The notes below the pieces were generated by a model. The model was not told the origin of the DNA. It was given only the letters and a program-made list of their open reading frames with translations, and did no database searches. From NCBI RefSeq assembly GCF_018139545.1, contig NZ_JAGSPJ010000005.1, positions 355,112-419,111 on the forward strand: 64,000 bases of DNA, in the 5' to 3' direction. Each line of letters begins with the position of its first letter. The first letter of the stretch is position 1. A program made the translations under genes and the position numbers. Source of the DNA: Affinundibacterium fentianense (GTDB taxonomy: Bacteria; Pseudomonadota; Gammaproteobacteria; Burkholderiales; Burkholderiaceae_D). This document shows, piece after piece, positions 35,927 to 45,133 of the stretch.

Positions 35927-36748
35927 ATGCCTGAATTACCGGAAGTTGAAGTTACCCGTTTAGGCGTTAGTCCGCACGTCATCGGGCAACAAATTACGGC
36001 GCTGATTTTGCGCCGTGACGGATTGCGATGGCCATTTCCATCGGATCTCAATACAAAATTAGTCGGTAAGGAAATTTTATCTGCGGGGCGACGCGGTAAG
36101 TACTTATTACTACATTTTCCCCATGGAAGTTTATTGATTCATTTGGGAATGTCGGGCAATTTGCGGGTGATGCCGAGCGACACACCCCCACAAAAACATG
36201 ATCATGTTGATATTATTATGGGTAAGCACATGCTTCGACTAACTGATCCGCGCCGTTTTGGTGCGGTTCTTTGGCATGATCAAACGGACGGATTGCTGGA
36301 AGAGCACGTGTTGTTGAGACATCTTGGAGTCGAACCGTTGACCGATGATTTCACCGACGATCTCCTATTTCGGCAGACTCGGCAACGCCAAGCTGCAATT
36401 AAACAAGTCTTGCTTGCTGGAGATATCGTAGTTGGTGTCGGGAACATTTATGCCTGCGAAAGTTTGTTTCGTGCAGGAATTAACCCTAAAACGGCGGCGC
36501 ACAGAATAGGCCTTAAGCGCTATCAAAAATTGCGAGTTGCGATTCGTAGTATTTTGGCCGAAGCGATTGTAAAGGGAGGGAGCACGCTGAAGGATTTTGT
36601 CGGTGCCGATGGCAAGACGGGCTATTTTCAGCAAACTTATTTTGTTTATGACCGCGCTGGCGAGCCTTGCCGTATTTGTCAAGGGACAATTAGACACATC
36701 GTGCAAGGGCAGCGAAGTAGCTTTTATTGTGTAAATTGTCAAAAATAA
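35927..36748 (+). CDS. mutM: Formamidopyrimidine-DNA glycosylase
   Basis: MutM (Fpg) removes 8-oxoguanine and ring-opened purines from DNA and cuts the strand. The ATG at 35927, with AAGGAG upstream, gives MPELPEVEV; the exposed Pro2 is the catalytic nucleophile and Glu3 assists. Also seen are Lys in GRRGKYLLLHF, and the C-terminal zinc finger CRICQG...YCVNCQK. At 273 aa it is full length; the frame's six additional upstream codons are not used. It is divergent from the TPR gene. MutY, which acts in the same GO repair system, is encoded 3.3 kb away on the same strand. Confidence 0.97.
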   Translation: MPELPEVEVTRLGVSPHVIGQQITALILRRDGLRWPFPSDLNTKLVGKEILSAGRRGKYLLLHFPHGSLLIHLGMSGNLRVMPSDTPPQKHDHVDIIMGKHMLRLTDPRRFGAVLWHDQTDGLLEEHVLLRHLGVEPLTDDFTDDLLFRQTRQRQAAIKQVLLAGDIVVGVGNIYACESLFRAGINPKTAAHRIGLKRYQKLRVAIRSILAEAIVKGGSTLKDFVGADGKTGYFQQTYFVYDRAGEPCRICQGTIRHIVQGQRSSFYCVNCQK

Positions 36749-36832
36749 GCCAGAATGTCATATTGTTGAGTTTCTCAGCGCTATGCCGGCGTCAATCCGG
36801 CGATGCACGACAAGAAAAAATTTGAGGATACT

Positions 36833-38758
36833 ATGAGTAATTTGGTTCAGAACTTTGAGGAATACAGCGGATGGCGCAGAGGCGTCGCTCAGGCAATTGA
36901 GCAATACCGTGCTTGGATTTCCAGCTCTGATTTCGCAGATAGCATCCTAGACCAACGAATTATGCGTTTAAAGGAGCGTTTGGTTGATGACAAATTAACC
37001 ATTGCTTTCGTCGCTGAATTTTCTCGAGGTAAGTCGGAACTCATCAATGCAATCTTCTTTGCTGATTATGGTCAACGAATTTTACCTTCGTCAGCAGGTC
37101 GTACAACAATGTGCCCAACGGAGCTCATGTACGACGAAAGTATGCCGCCATGTATTCGATTATTACCTATTGAGACACGTAGTGAGGCCTTAAGCACGAC
37201 AGAGTACAAAGGTAACCAACATATTTGGACCGTTCTACCACTTGATACCAAGTCCGGCGACGGGATGCTCGAAGCATTTAAACAAGTGAGCCTGACCAAA
37301 CGGGTTACTAAGGAATTGGCTAAATCGTATGGCTTGTATGACGAATCCGATCCGGATGCGGCTTTAGAGGTCGATGACGATGGTCTGGTAGAAATTTCTC
37401 AATGGCGTCATGCGATCGTTAATTTCCCTCATCCTTTGCTAAAGCAAGGCTTAATTATTGTCGACACGCCAGGTCTCAATGCAATTGGTACTGAGCCCGA
37501 GTTGACCTTGAACCTGATCCCGAATGCGCATGCAGTCTTATTTATCTTGGCCGCAGACACGGGTGTGACCAAAAGTGATATTGAAGTTTGGCGCGATCAT
37601 ATTGGAAGCGGACCAGGCAGAATGGTCGTTCTGAACAAGATTGATAGTATGTGGGATGAACTGCGTACGCCAGAAGAAATTGAACAACAAATTAAAAATC
37701 AAATTGAATCAGTGGCACATACACTGAGTCTCGAACAAAAGCAGGTATTTCCAATCTCCGCGCAAAAAGGCTTGGTGGCAAAAATCAATAAAGACGCGCC
37801 GCTGTTAGCCAAGAGTCGTTTACCGAAATTAGAATACGCACTCTCTAAAGAGTTAATTCCGTCGAAGAAAGGCATTATTCGTTCCCAGTTGGCAAGCGAT
37901 ATTCAAGAGATTACCGATGGTCAATATGCAGTCATCAATGCGCGTGGTCGTGGGGTCAGTGAGCAATTGCACGAACTGAAAAGCTTACGGGGAAAAAATC
38001 AAAATGTGATTGAACACATGATGAAACGTGTCACACTGGAGAAGCAAGAATTTGACGCGAGCCTGATGAAGATGCAAGGTACACGTGCCGTTTTTACTAG
38101 ATTATCGACAGAGGTTTATACGACATTGGGAATGGATATTCTCAAGGAAGAAATTAAGTCCGCACGTGAAGAAATGGAAGCGAGTAAATTTTCATTGGGA
38201 CTCAAAGAAGCGATTAAGAAATTTTTTACTCAGGTGAAGACCAATTTACAAGCATCAAACCGAAAAACAGACGAAATAGCCGAGATGATGGCGATCATGT
38301 ATCGCAAGTTTTCGACCGAACACGGTCTGGCATTGACTGCACCAATGCCTTTTTCTTTGGATAAATACATGCAAGAAATTACAGCCATCGAGTCTGTTTT
38401 TCAGCGCCAGTTCAGCACGATTACTTTGATGACGACTTCCCAGAAAGTATTGATGCAAAAGTTTTTTGACTCGATCTCTGCACGAGTGAAGCAAAGTTTT
38501 TCACAGGCAAACCGAGATGTAGAAGCTTGGCAGAAAGTGGTGATGGCACCGATTGAGGCACAAATTCGTGAGCACAAAAATCAGTTAAAAAATCGGATGC
38601 AATCGATACAGAGAATTCATGTCGCCACGGACAGTTTGGAAGAAAAGATTTCTGCATTTGAAGTCATGATGGCAGAAGTTGAAGAACAAAAGAAAACCTT
38701 AGAACATTTGCGTCAACAGATACAACAAGCTTTGGCATTTGAAGTTTCAGCGGTCTAG
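36833..38758 (+). CDS. Bacterial dynamin-family GTPase
   Basis: This large GTPase would bind or remodel membranes. G1 reads AEFSRGKSELINA, with Ala where the first P-loop Gly usually is, then SSAGRTTMCPTEL as the G2 region, DTPGLNAIG (G3) and VLNKID (G4). The rest is long alpha-helical sequence to the end (about residues 350-641) with coiled-coil character (KISAFEVMMAEVEEQKKTL). No transmembrane segment is evident. The ATG at 36833 was chosen over 36803 because GAGGAT lies before it (641 aa). It is a single gene without the usual tandem dynamin partner. It ends before a strong terminator. Confidence 0.87.
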   Translation: MSNLVQNFEEYSGWRRGVAQAIEQYRAWISSSDFADSILDQRIMRLKERLVDDKLTIAFVAEFSRGKSELINAIFFADYGQRILPSSAGRTTMCPTELMYDESMPPCIRLLPIETRSEALSTTEYKGNQHIWTVLPLDTKSGDGMLEAFKQVSLTKRVTKELAKSYGLYDESDPDAALEVDDDGLVEISQWRHAIVNFPHPLLKQGLIIVDTPGLNAIGTEPELTLNLIPNAHAVLFILAADTGVTKSDIEVWRDHIGSGPGRMVVLNKIDSMWDELRTPEEIEQQIKNQIESVAHTLSLEQKQVFPISAQKGLVAKINKDAPLLAKSRLPKLEYALSKELIPSKKGIIRSQLASDIQEITDGQYAVINARGRGVSEQLHELKSLRGKNQNVIEHMMKRVTLEKQEFDASLMKMQGTRAVFTRLSTEVYTTLGMDILKEEIKSAREEMEASKFSLGLKEAIKKFFTQVKTNLQASNRKTDEIAEMMAIMYRKFSTEHGLALTAPMPFSLDKYMQEITAIESVFQRQFSTITLMTTSQKVLMQKFFDSISARVKQSFSQANRDVEAWQKVVMAPIEAQIREHKNQLKNRMQSIQRIHVATDSLEEKISAFEVMMAEVEEQKKTLEHLRQQIQQALAFEVSAV

Positions 38759-38798
38759 CTATTTGCAAGTCGTTTTGTTGGCGAGTGCGTTATTTTTA

Positions 38799-38836
38799 AA
38801 CGCCTGTAAATTGAATGATTTATAGGCGTTTTTTAT
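38799..38836 (+). terminator. Rho-independent terminator after the dynamin gene
   Basis: A 13-bp stem (38799-38811 with 38818-38830, one G-U pair) with a 6-nt loop is followed by a T-run. Confidence 0.88.
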
Positions 38837-38857
38837 TTATAGAATAGGACATAATCA

Positions 38858-39961
38858 ATGAAAAGAATGAGCCAGCCGATCCACTTCCCCTACTTGATCG
38901 GATCACACCTCGCCCTCGTTTCGGCCCTATTTTTCGCCGGGAGTGTACCGGTTGCCGCGCAAGAGCAATGGAAAAAAGTCGAGAGCCCAGTTCAAGTTGA
39001 GTTACGGGGGCTCTCAGTTGTGAATAAGAACGTCGCATGGGCGAGTGGCGCAAAAGGAACCGTCTTGAGAACGACGGACGGAGAGACTTGGGAGAACGTA
39101 TCGATCGCGAAATCCGATCCTGAGGCAATCGCTCTTGATTTTCGTGACATTCAAGGATTGGATAAAAGTACGGCGATTGCAATGAGCGCGGGCCCCGGCA
39201 AGGCCTCGACGATTTACAAAACACGCGACGGTGGTGAGCATTGGGAACGTGTTCTAGTCAATCAGGAGGCGAGCGGTTTTTGGGATGCGATTGATTTTTG
39301 GGATGCGCAAAATGGCGTGATTTATGGTGATCCAGTGAATGGTCAATTTCAAGTTTTACTCACCCAAGATGGTGGTCAGAATTGGCGTCCAGCCGCGCGA
39401 GATTCGAATCAATTGAACGCATTGGCAAACGAAGGGGCTTTTGCTGCCAGTGGAACTTGCGTAGCCACCCATGGTCGCGATGCAATTTGGTTAGTGACGG
39501 GTGGTGCGGAAAAAACACGTGTCTTTTATTCAGTGGATAGAGGGCAAACCTGGGAGGTATCGAGTACGCCATTAGCGGCAGGGAAACCGCCTCGAGGCTT
39601 GTTCTCGATTGCGTTTACGAATTCGCAAATGGGGATGGCAGTCGGTGGTGACTATCAAAAGGCGAAAGAGGAAGGTGTCAATGCGGTACTCACAGAAGAC
39701 GGTGGTAAAACTTGGCGTGCAACAACGGCCTTACCCGTCGGTTTTCTATCCGTTGTTGTTGCTGTCCCAGGACAGCAGGGGATATTTGTTGTCGGTGGTC
39801 TTGCCGGTTCGGGCGTGAGTAAAGATGGCGGGGCGACTTGGGAGGTGCTCGGCGAAACACCACTCAATGCCATGGCATTTGCCGATGCATTGCATGGCTG
39901 GGCAGTCGGTCCTAAGGGGCTCATCATGAAATATGCAGGGAAGCGCTTGGCTCGAAAATGA
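38858..39961 (+). CDS. Secreted Asp-box (BNR) repeat protein, YCF48-like beta-propeller
   Basis: This 367-aa protein has a signal peptide ending near VAAQE and at least six Asp-box repeats (TTDGETWE, TRDGGEHWE, TQDGGQNWR, SVDRGQTWE, TEDGGKTWR, SKDGGATWE), so it should fold as a six- or seven-bladed beta-propeller. Similar proteins are named oxidoreductase or photosystem II stability factor YCF48-like, but the function in a heterotroph is unknown. Asp-boxes are structural and do not imply sialidase activity; no catalytic Arg triad is seen. It lies between the dynamin gene and mutY, with 45 bp to mutY. Confidence 0.82.
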   Translation: MKRMSQPIHFPYLIGSHLALVSALFFAGSVPVAAQEQWKKVESPVQVELRGLSVVNKNVAWASGAKGTVLRTTDGETWENVSIAKSDPEAIALDFRDIQGLDKSTAIAMSAGPGKASTIYKTRDGGEHWERVLVNQEASGFWDAIDFWDAQNGVIYGDPVNGQFQVLLTQDGGQNWRPAARDSNQLNALANEGAFAASGTCVATHGRDAIWLVTGGAEKTRVFYSVDRGQTWEVSSTPLAAGKPPRGLFSIAFTNSQMGMAVGGDYQKAKEEGVNAVLTEDGGKTWRATTALPVGFLSVVVAVPGQQGIFVVGGLAGSGVSKDGGATWEVLGETPLNAMAFADALHGWAVGPKGLIMKYAGKRLARK

Positions 39962-40006
39962 CGGCCTTGCAGACCCACGTTCATTGTAATTTAAACTGAC
40001 GTTTTC

Positions 40007-41158
40007 ATGAAAAAACAACTGTCCTTACCACCTCAACGTGACAATCAATCTGATTCAATTTATTTTGACCCTAGTTTTTCCGCCGCACTTATCGCGTGGC
40101 AGCGGGAACATGGTAGGCATGCCTTGCCTTGGCAAAAAACGTGTGACGCCTATCGAATTTGGCTTTCAGAAATTATGCTGCAACAAACGCAGGTGGCCGC
40201 AGTCATTCCTTACTACGAGAGATTTTTGCACCGCTTTCCAACAGTTCGCTCGTTGGCCGCTGCACCGATAGAGGATGTGATGACCTTGTGGAGTGGTCTA
40301 GGCTACTACACCAGGGCACGTAATTTGCACCGATGCGCACAACAGGTGGTTCACCAGTATGAAGGAGAATTTCCGAGTGATCCACGACTGCTGCAAGAAT
40401 TGCCGGGAATTGGTCGGTCTACCGCGGCAGCTATCAGTGCCTTTGCGTATGAAACGAAAGCGGCCATATTGGATGGGAATGTGAAACGTGTTTTCGCGCG
40501 TGTCTTTGGTATCGATGCCTATCCAGGATTAAAGCAAGTTGAGAATCAATTGTGGTTACGAGCAGAGGCGCTGTTGCCTTCGTACGATATCCGATCTTAC
40601 ACCCAAGGCCTCATGGATTTAGGGGCTACCTTATGCACGCGGTCTAAGCCCGCTTGTGGGCGCTGCCCTTTTCAAACCCGATGTATCGCATTTGCCGAGC
40701 AACGCACTGCTGAATTACCTGTAAAGAAGCCGAAGCGCGAGCAAAAAGAAAAGCAAACTTGGATGTTCCTATTGGAGCACGATGGCGATATTCTACTTGA
40801 GCAACGTCCCATGTCGGGAATTTGGGGAGGACTCTTATCCTTGCCCGAGTTTGCTGGGATGCAAGAGTCCAGTTCGATTACCCAGATCGCTCTTGATAGT
40901 CCAGAAATCCAGCAATTTGCAATGCAATTTGGTGAGATACATACTTGTTCTAAATTGCCTTCGCTATCGCATGGTTTTACCCATTTTAGATTGCAGATTG
41001 ATGTACTTTATTTCCATTTGGCAAATCGCACAACTTTATTATCTGATAGCCGATATGCTTGGGCACCCCTCAAGCAACTAGAGCAGCTGGCATTGCCGGC
41101 CCCCGTAAAGACCATACTTCAAGAACTTGCGGTGGGACGCGATCGTCTTCAAGCTTGA
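40007..41158 (+). CDS. mutY: A/G-specific adenine glycosylase
   Basis: MutY removes adenine mispaired with 8-oxoguanine, working with MutM. The 383-aa protein has the helix-hairpin-helix LPGIGRSTAAA with the catalytic Asp in ILDGNVKRV. The [4Fe-4S] cluster cysteines are in CTRSKPACGRCPFQTRC, and a C-terminal NUDIX-like recognition domain begins about residue 245 (TWMFLLEHDGDILLEQRP). It is full length, with about 15 additional polar residues at the N terminus. The start codon has no strong ribosome-binding site. Confidence 0.97.
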   Translation: MKKQLSLPPQRDNQSDSIYFDPSFSAALIAWQREHGRHALPWQKTCDAYRIWLSEIMLQQTQVAAVIPYYERFLHRFPTVRSLAAAPIEDVMTLWSGLGYYTRARNLHRCAQQVVHQYEGEFPSDPRLLQELPGIGRSTAAAISAFAYETKAAILDGNVKRVFARVFGIDAYPGLKQVENQLWLRAEALLPSYDIRSYTQGLMDLGATLCTRSKPACGRCPFQTRCIAFAEQRTAELPVKKPKREQKEKQTWMFLLEHDGDILLEQRPMSGIWGGLLSLPEFAGMQESSSITQIALDSPEIQQFAMQFGEIHTCSKLPSLSHGFTHFRLQIDVLYFHLANRTTLLSDSRYAWAPLKQLEQLALPAPVKTILQELAVGRDRLQA

Positions 41159-41180
41159 AAGTGAAAACTTTCCTATTTTT
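41157..41180 (+). terminator. Weak terminator overlapping the mutY stop
   Basis: GAAAGT (41157-41162), loop GAAA, ACTTTC (41167-41172), then CTATTTTT. The stem is short and overlaps the mutY stop codon. Confidence 0.4.
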
Positions 41181-41392
41181 GAAACTCGACTTTCGTCATA
41201 GCTTGCTCGTGTTTCGTCGCAAGACATGGGATTTCGTCACATCAAGATTTACTTCTTTCGCTTGAACTACGACAATCAAAATGTGTAAGCAATCTTGGAT
41301 TATGTGTGGCCTCTTAATGCGAGTATCACTGTGATTGCATCGAAATCAGTCTTAGGTTAAATCGATTTTTTATTGAAAAGGAGCTTCTGTTC

Positions 41393-42856
41393 ATGCATAC
41401 AAAATTGCTTCGTTTGTTGAGTTTTGCTGCCTTAGCAATGCCGGCGATCGCGCTAGCGGATACAAAACCCTGCCGCGTGCCGAATTTTCCGCAGGAAGTC
41501 CGTTGTGGTCAGATTCAACGCCCACTGGATCCGTCCAAACCTGACGGTAAAAAAATTGACGTGCATTATGTGGTTTTACCTTCGCAAGATAGAAATAAAC
41601 TGCCCGATGCTGTTTTCCTCCTCGCCGGAGGGCCGGGGCAAAGCGCGATTGCTGCCGCAGGATTTGGTGAGGCGGTGCTAGGGAAATTAAATCGTCGACG
41701 CGATTTGGTTTTTGTTGATCAACGCGGCACAGGAAAGAGTGCACCTTTGAAATGCCCCGATTTGGAGTCGGCTGACAAAATTTTGGATCAGGCTGGCATG
41801 CTGAGAGTGGTTCATGCCTGTCAAGTTGCTCTGCAAAAGTTAGCTTACGGGGACTTAGAATTTTTCACGACTAGCATTGCCGTGCAAGATTTAGAGGCTG
41901 TTAGAAAAGTCCAAAATTACGGATCAATTAACTTAGTCGGTGCATCTTACGGTACGCGAGTCGGGTTGGAGTATTTACGTCAGTTTCCACAATCCGTGCG
42001 CCGTCTGGTAATTGATGGCGTTGTCCCGCCCGATTTGAATTTATTGGCTTCCGATGCTAAGCCAGCGTTGGAAGGCATTTTTGCCGACTGTGAACAAACG
42101 GAACGATGCCGTAACGCATATCCTGGTTTGGCAGAAACATGGAAAAGCTTACTGAGTCATACACCCAGACAATTCAGCATGACCCATCCACGCTTGGGAC
42201 ACACATTGAGTGCAACTTTGCAAAAAGAGGACTTGGTCGGCATGGCATTCAAGGCCTTGTACTCACCCGTGAATACGTCGGTACTGCCGTATGCGATTGT
42301 CCAAGCTGAAAAAGGCAAACTGGATCCTTTGTTGGCATTGAGCGGTAGTTTTAGTCAACCTGGCCCTGGCAGTCTGACGATGGGTATGCATTACTCGGTC
42401 TGGTGCACAGAAGCCTACGCGAAACCACGATCGTCAACTCCTACACCCGATGAGTTTGCGGCGGTAATGGGTGATATGTACGACAAGATCTGTGCGACTT
42501 GGCCACGTGGAAAAGTACCGAGTGAATTCTTCACGATTCCTGAAACGCAATCGCCTGTTTTGTTACTCAGCGGGGGGATCGACCCCGTAACACCGACCCG
42601 TAATGGTGAATTGGTCGCTAAAGCGTTGGGAAAAAAAGCACGTCACGTCAGTATTCAAAATGCGGGACATGGATTGTTGATGCATGGCTGTGTTCGAGAG
42701 CTAGTGGATAAATTTATCGCAGCGAAAACTGATGTCGAGGCACAGGCGATCGATAGTAGTTGTGTACGTCAGATTCCGCGCCCCTTGGTCTGGTTACCGG
42801 CGCTGCCGATGCCAGCCAAAGCTGCGTCAAGTGAAATAAACAAAGCAGGAGAATAG
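41393..42856 (+). CDS. Secreted alpha/beta hydrolase with TAP-like C-terminal domain
   Basis: This 487-aa exported protein has a signal peptide ending near IALA. The oxyanion loop LLAGGPGQS and the nucleophile Ser in GASYGT are seen, with the acid in GGIDPVTP and the His in NAGHGLLMH. The C-terminal part is typical of TAP-like hydrolases related to tripeptidyl aminopeptidases of Streptomyces, in family S33. Several cysteines suggest disulfides in the periplasm. It ends 2 bases before the ATP-binding cassette gene, so it should be co-transcribed with the NatAB-type exporter. Its substrate is unknown. Confidence 0.87.
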   Translation: MHTKLLRLLSFAALAMPAIALADTKPCRVPNFPQEVRCGQIQRPLDPSKPDGKKIDVHYVVLPSQDRNKLPDAVFLLAGGPGQSAIAAAGFGEAVLGKLNRRRDLVFVDQRGTGKSAPLKCPDLESADKILDQAGMLRVVHACQVALQKLAYGDLEFFTTSIAVQDLEAVRKVQNYGSINLVGASYGTRVGLEYLRQFPQSVRRLVIDGVVPPDLNLLASDAKPALEGIFADCEQTERCRNAYPGLAETWKSLLSHTPRQFSMTHPRLGHTLSATLQKEDLVGMAFKALYSPVNTSVLPYAIVQAEKGKLDPLLALSGSFSQPGPGSLTMGMHYSVWCTEAYAKPRSSTPTPDEFAAVMGDMYDKICATWPRGKVPSEFFTIPETQSPVLLLSGGIDPVTPTRNGELVAKALGKKARHVSIQNAGHGLLMHGCVRELVDKFIAAKTDVEAQAIDSSCVRQIPRPLVWLPALPMPAKAASSEINKAGE

Positions 42857-42858
42857 GC

Positions 42859-43698
42859 ATGATTATCGTTGAAGATTTACATAAAGAATTTGTGAAACTG
42901 GGTAAGCCTAAATTCGGTATTGGATCGCGAACCCAAGAAAAGGTCAAAGCTGTTAATGGCGTCAGTTTTACTGCAAACGATGGCTCTATACTCGGATTGT
43001 TGGGGGCGAATGGAGCAGGTAAGACAACAAGTTTGCGGATGGTTGCTTCCATGTTGAAGTTGGACTCTGGCTCGATTTTGATTGATCAGATCCCTGTCAA
43101 AGAAGGTCAAACAGCGACCCAAGCGAAATTGGGCATCCTCTCTGACTCACGTGGTCTCTATCCTCGTTTAACGGCGCGGGAGAACATTCAGTATTACGGG
43201 AAATTGCATGGAATGGCGAAAGATTTGATTGCACAACGCATCGATCAACTTGCACATTGGTTGGAGATTCAAAAGCTTTTGGAACGCCGTACTGAAGGAT
43301 TTAGTCAAGGTGAAAGAATGAAGATCGCGTTGGCTCGCGCACTGATCCATGACCCCAAAAATATCATTCTCGATGAACCTACGAATGGATTAGATGTAGT
43401 TGCGACGCGCGCGCTGAGAGAATTTCTACGATGGTTGAGAACCCCTGAGGGGGGCAGTAAATGTATCGTGTTTTCTACCCACATTATGCAAGAAGTAGAG
43501 CGTCTGTGTGACAACGTGGTGATCGTTGCGCAGGGAAAAACGGTTGCTGGCGGAACAGTCCAAGAGCTGATGCAGCAAGCGGAGGAGCCTGATTTTGAAG
43601 ATGCCTTTGTCAAGTTAGCATTCTTAGATAAAACCCAAAATAACTATCTGTCATCGACAGAAAAAGCAAAGAACCTTGTGGAAGGGAGCCTAGTATGA
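42859..43698 (+). CDS. ABC transporter ATP-binding protein, NatA-like
   Basis: This 279-aa ATPase drives an ABC-2-type exporter. Walker A is LLGANGAGKT, the signature is FSQGE, Walker B is IILDEPTNGLD, and the switch His is in STHIMQE. The wording is near NatA, the sodium-exporting ATPase of Bacillus, but related cassettes move other substrates. The N terminus carries a short insertion after the first strand (KLGKPKFGIGSRTQEKV). Its TGA overlaps the next start as ATGA at 43695-43698, so it is coupled to the permease. Confidence 0.9.
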   Translation: MIIVEDLHKEFVKLGKPKFGIGSRTQEKVKAVNGVSFTANDGSILGLLGANGAGKTTSLRMVASMLKLDSGSILIDQIPVKEGQTATQAKLGILSDSRGLYPRLTARENIQYYGKLHGMAKDLIAQRIDQLAHWLEIQKLLERRTEGFSQGERMKIALARALIHDPKNIILDEPTNGLDVVATRALREFLRWLRTPEGGSKCIVFSTHIMQEVERLCDNVVIVAQGKTVAGGTVQELMQQAEEPDFEDAFVKLAFLDKTQNNYLSSTEKAKNLVEGSLV

Positions 43699-44858
43699 GA
43701 GAAGTTGCTGCCATTTATTGGAAAGAAATTTCAGACGCAATGCGCGATAGGCGCACCTTAATGATGGTACTTGCGAGTTCATTGCTTTTGGTACCGATGT
43801 TGCTCTTTGTATTTTCGACCGTCATGTCGCAGGTAGAGTCGCAGGCAATCGATAGGACCGTGATTGCAGTGAATATGAAAGACGCTCCGCTTCTAGAAAA
43901 TTACATTCTGCGTCAAGGGTATCAAATCAAAGCTGCGCCTGCGGATTATGAAGACAAGTCAAGGAAGAAGGAGCTAACCAAGCCCGTGCTATTAATTCCA
44001 GAGAATTTTGAAAAGGAAATGGCACAAGGTAATCGTGTTGAACTTGAAATTGCTTATGACACATCGAATCGACAAGCTGAGATGGGGCTGAATCCTTTGC
44101 GTCGTTTGCTAGGTGGCTTTGTTCAAGAAAAAAATGGTCTGGATCTGATGATGCGTGGTGTTTCTACCGAGTTGTTGCAGTCGATTGCAATCAAAGAACG
44201 TCATATTAGTCGTCCCGACGAACGCAAAGTAACGATCACTGGTATGTTGCCGATGGTATTGATTATGGCGATTGTAATGGGCGGAATGTTTGCGGCAATT
44301 GATAGTACGGCAGGCGAACGAGAACGTGGTTCTTTGGAGCCATTGATGATGAATCCTGTCTCGGGATTTCAATTGGCGTTTGGAAAAACTGCGGCAGTCG
44401 CGTCAGTTAGCGTGCTGATTGTGATTTTGACGGTGAGTAGTTTCTTTCCCGCACAAATTGTGATCGCAAATGAGGCATTGCAAGCAGAATTTCAATTTGG
44501 CGGAAAAGATGCATTGGCGTTCTTGTTCATCCTTGTTCCTTTAGCTGCGGCGCTTTCGTCTTTGCAGGTCGCACTGTCTTTGACCTGTAAAACATTTAAA
44601 GAGGCGAATGTACGAAATCAGCTGTTAAGTTTGACCGTGTCATTTATGCCGATGTTTTTCATCTTGAATCCGGGAAAAGAGCCAGCATGGTTAGCATGGG
44701 TACCCGTGATGGCACAAACACAAATGATGAATCAGGTCTTAAAAGGCGAGTTGGTCGGTGCGCATCCCATGTTGATTGCAATTGGTGTTTGCGTGTTAAT
44801 CGTGACCGCCAGTCTGTATTTCGTTGCGTCAAAGATGCGAGAGGTGGTGATGGAGTAG
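43695..44858 (+). CDS. ABC-2-type permease, NatB-like
   Basis: This is the membrane partner of the preceding ATPase, 387 aa. One helix lies near the N terminus (about 22-45), a large extracytoplasmic domain follows to about residue 175, then five more helices to the C terminus. The motif GERERGSLEPLMMNP after the second helix is conserved in NatB and other ABC-2 permeases. With the secreted hydrolase gene it forms a three-gene operon that ends at a strong terminator. The exported substrate is not evident. Confidence 0.9.
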   Translation: MREVAAIYWKEISDAMRDRRTLMMVLASSLLLVPMLLFVFSTVMSQVESQAIDRTVIAVNMKDAPLLENYILRQGYQIKAAPADYEDKSRKKELTKPVLLIPENFEKEMAQGNRVELEIAYDTSNRQAEMGLNPLRRLLGGFVQEKNGLDLMMRGVSTELLQSIAIKERHISRPDERKVTITGMLPMVLIMAIVMGGMFAAIDSTAGERERGSLEPLMMNPVSGFQLAFGKTAAVASVSVLIVILTVSSFFPAQIVIANEALQAEFQFGGKDALAFLFILVPLAAALSSLQVALSLTCKTFKEANVRNQLLSLTVSFMPMFFILNPGKEPAWLAWVPVMAQTQMMNQVLKGELVGAHPMLIAIGVCVLIVTASLYFVASKMREVVME

Positions 44859-44901
44859 TATTCAAGTCGGTGCTAGAGCACATTGCGCATAGCATTCAAG
44901 G

Positions 44902-44930
44902 AAAACGGGCCCTCGGGCCCGTTTTTTGTT
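44902..44930 (+). terminator. Rho-independent terminator after the NatAB-type operon
   Basis: ACGGGCC (44905-44911), loop CTCG, GGCCCGT (44916-44922), then a T-run. Confidence 0.88.
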
Positions 44931-45133
44931 GTCTACATCGAATATACTCTCTGTTTGATCCAAATAGAGTGAGATTGGGACTTTATTGGGTTGATCGATG
45001 AAAATTGGACGTGAATGTAATAAAACATCTCGATTCTTTTAATTTAATTGTTGTCTTGTGTTTTTGAGATGTGAAATCAGTTTCAATCAATTCTTTCTGA
45101 GGAAAAGTACGTGGATCTGAAAGTGCGGCGATT

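Noticed and set aside
36784..36802. GCCGG/CCGGC hairpin between mutM and the dynamin gene
   Set aside because: The stem is 5 bp and lacks a U-run; too weak to call a terminator.
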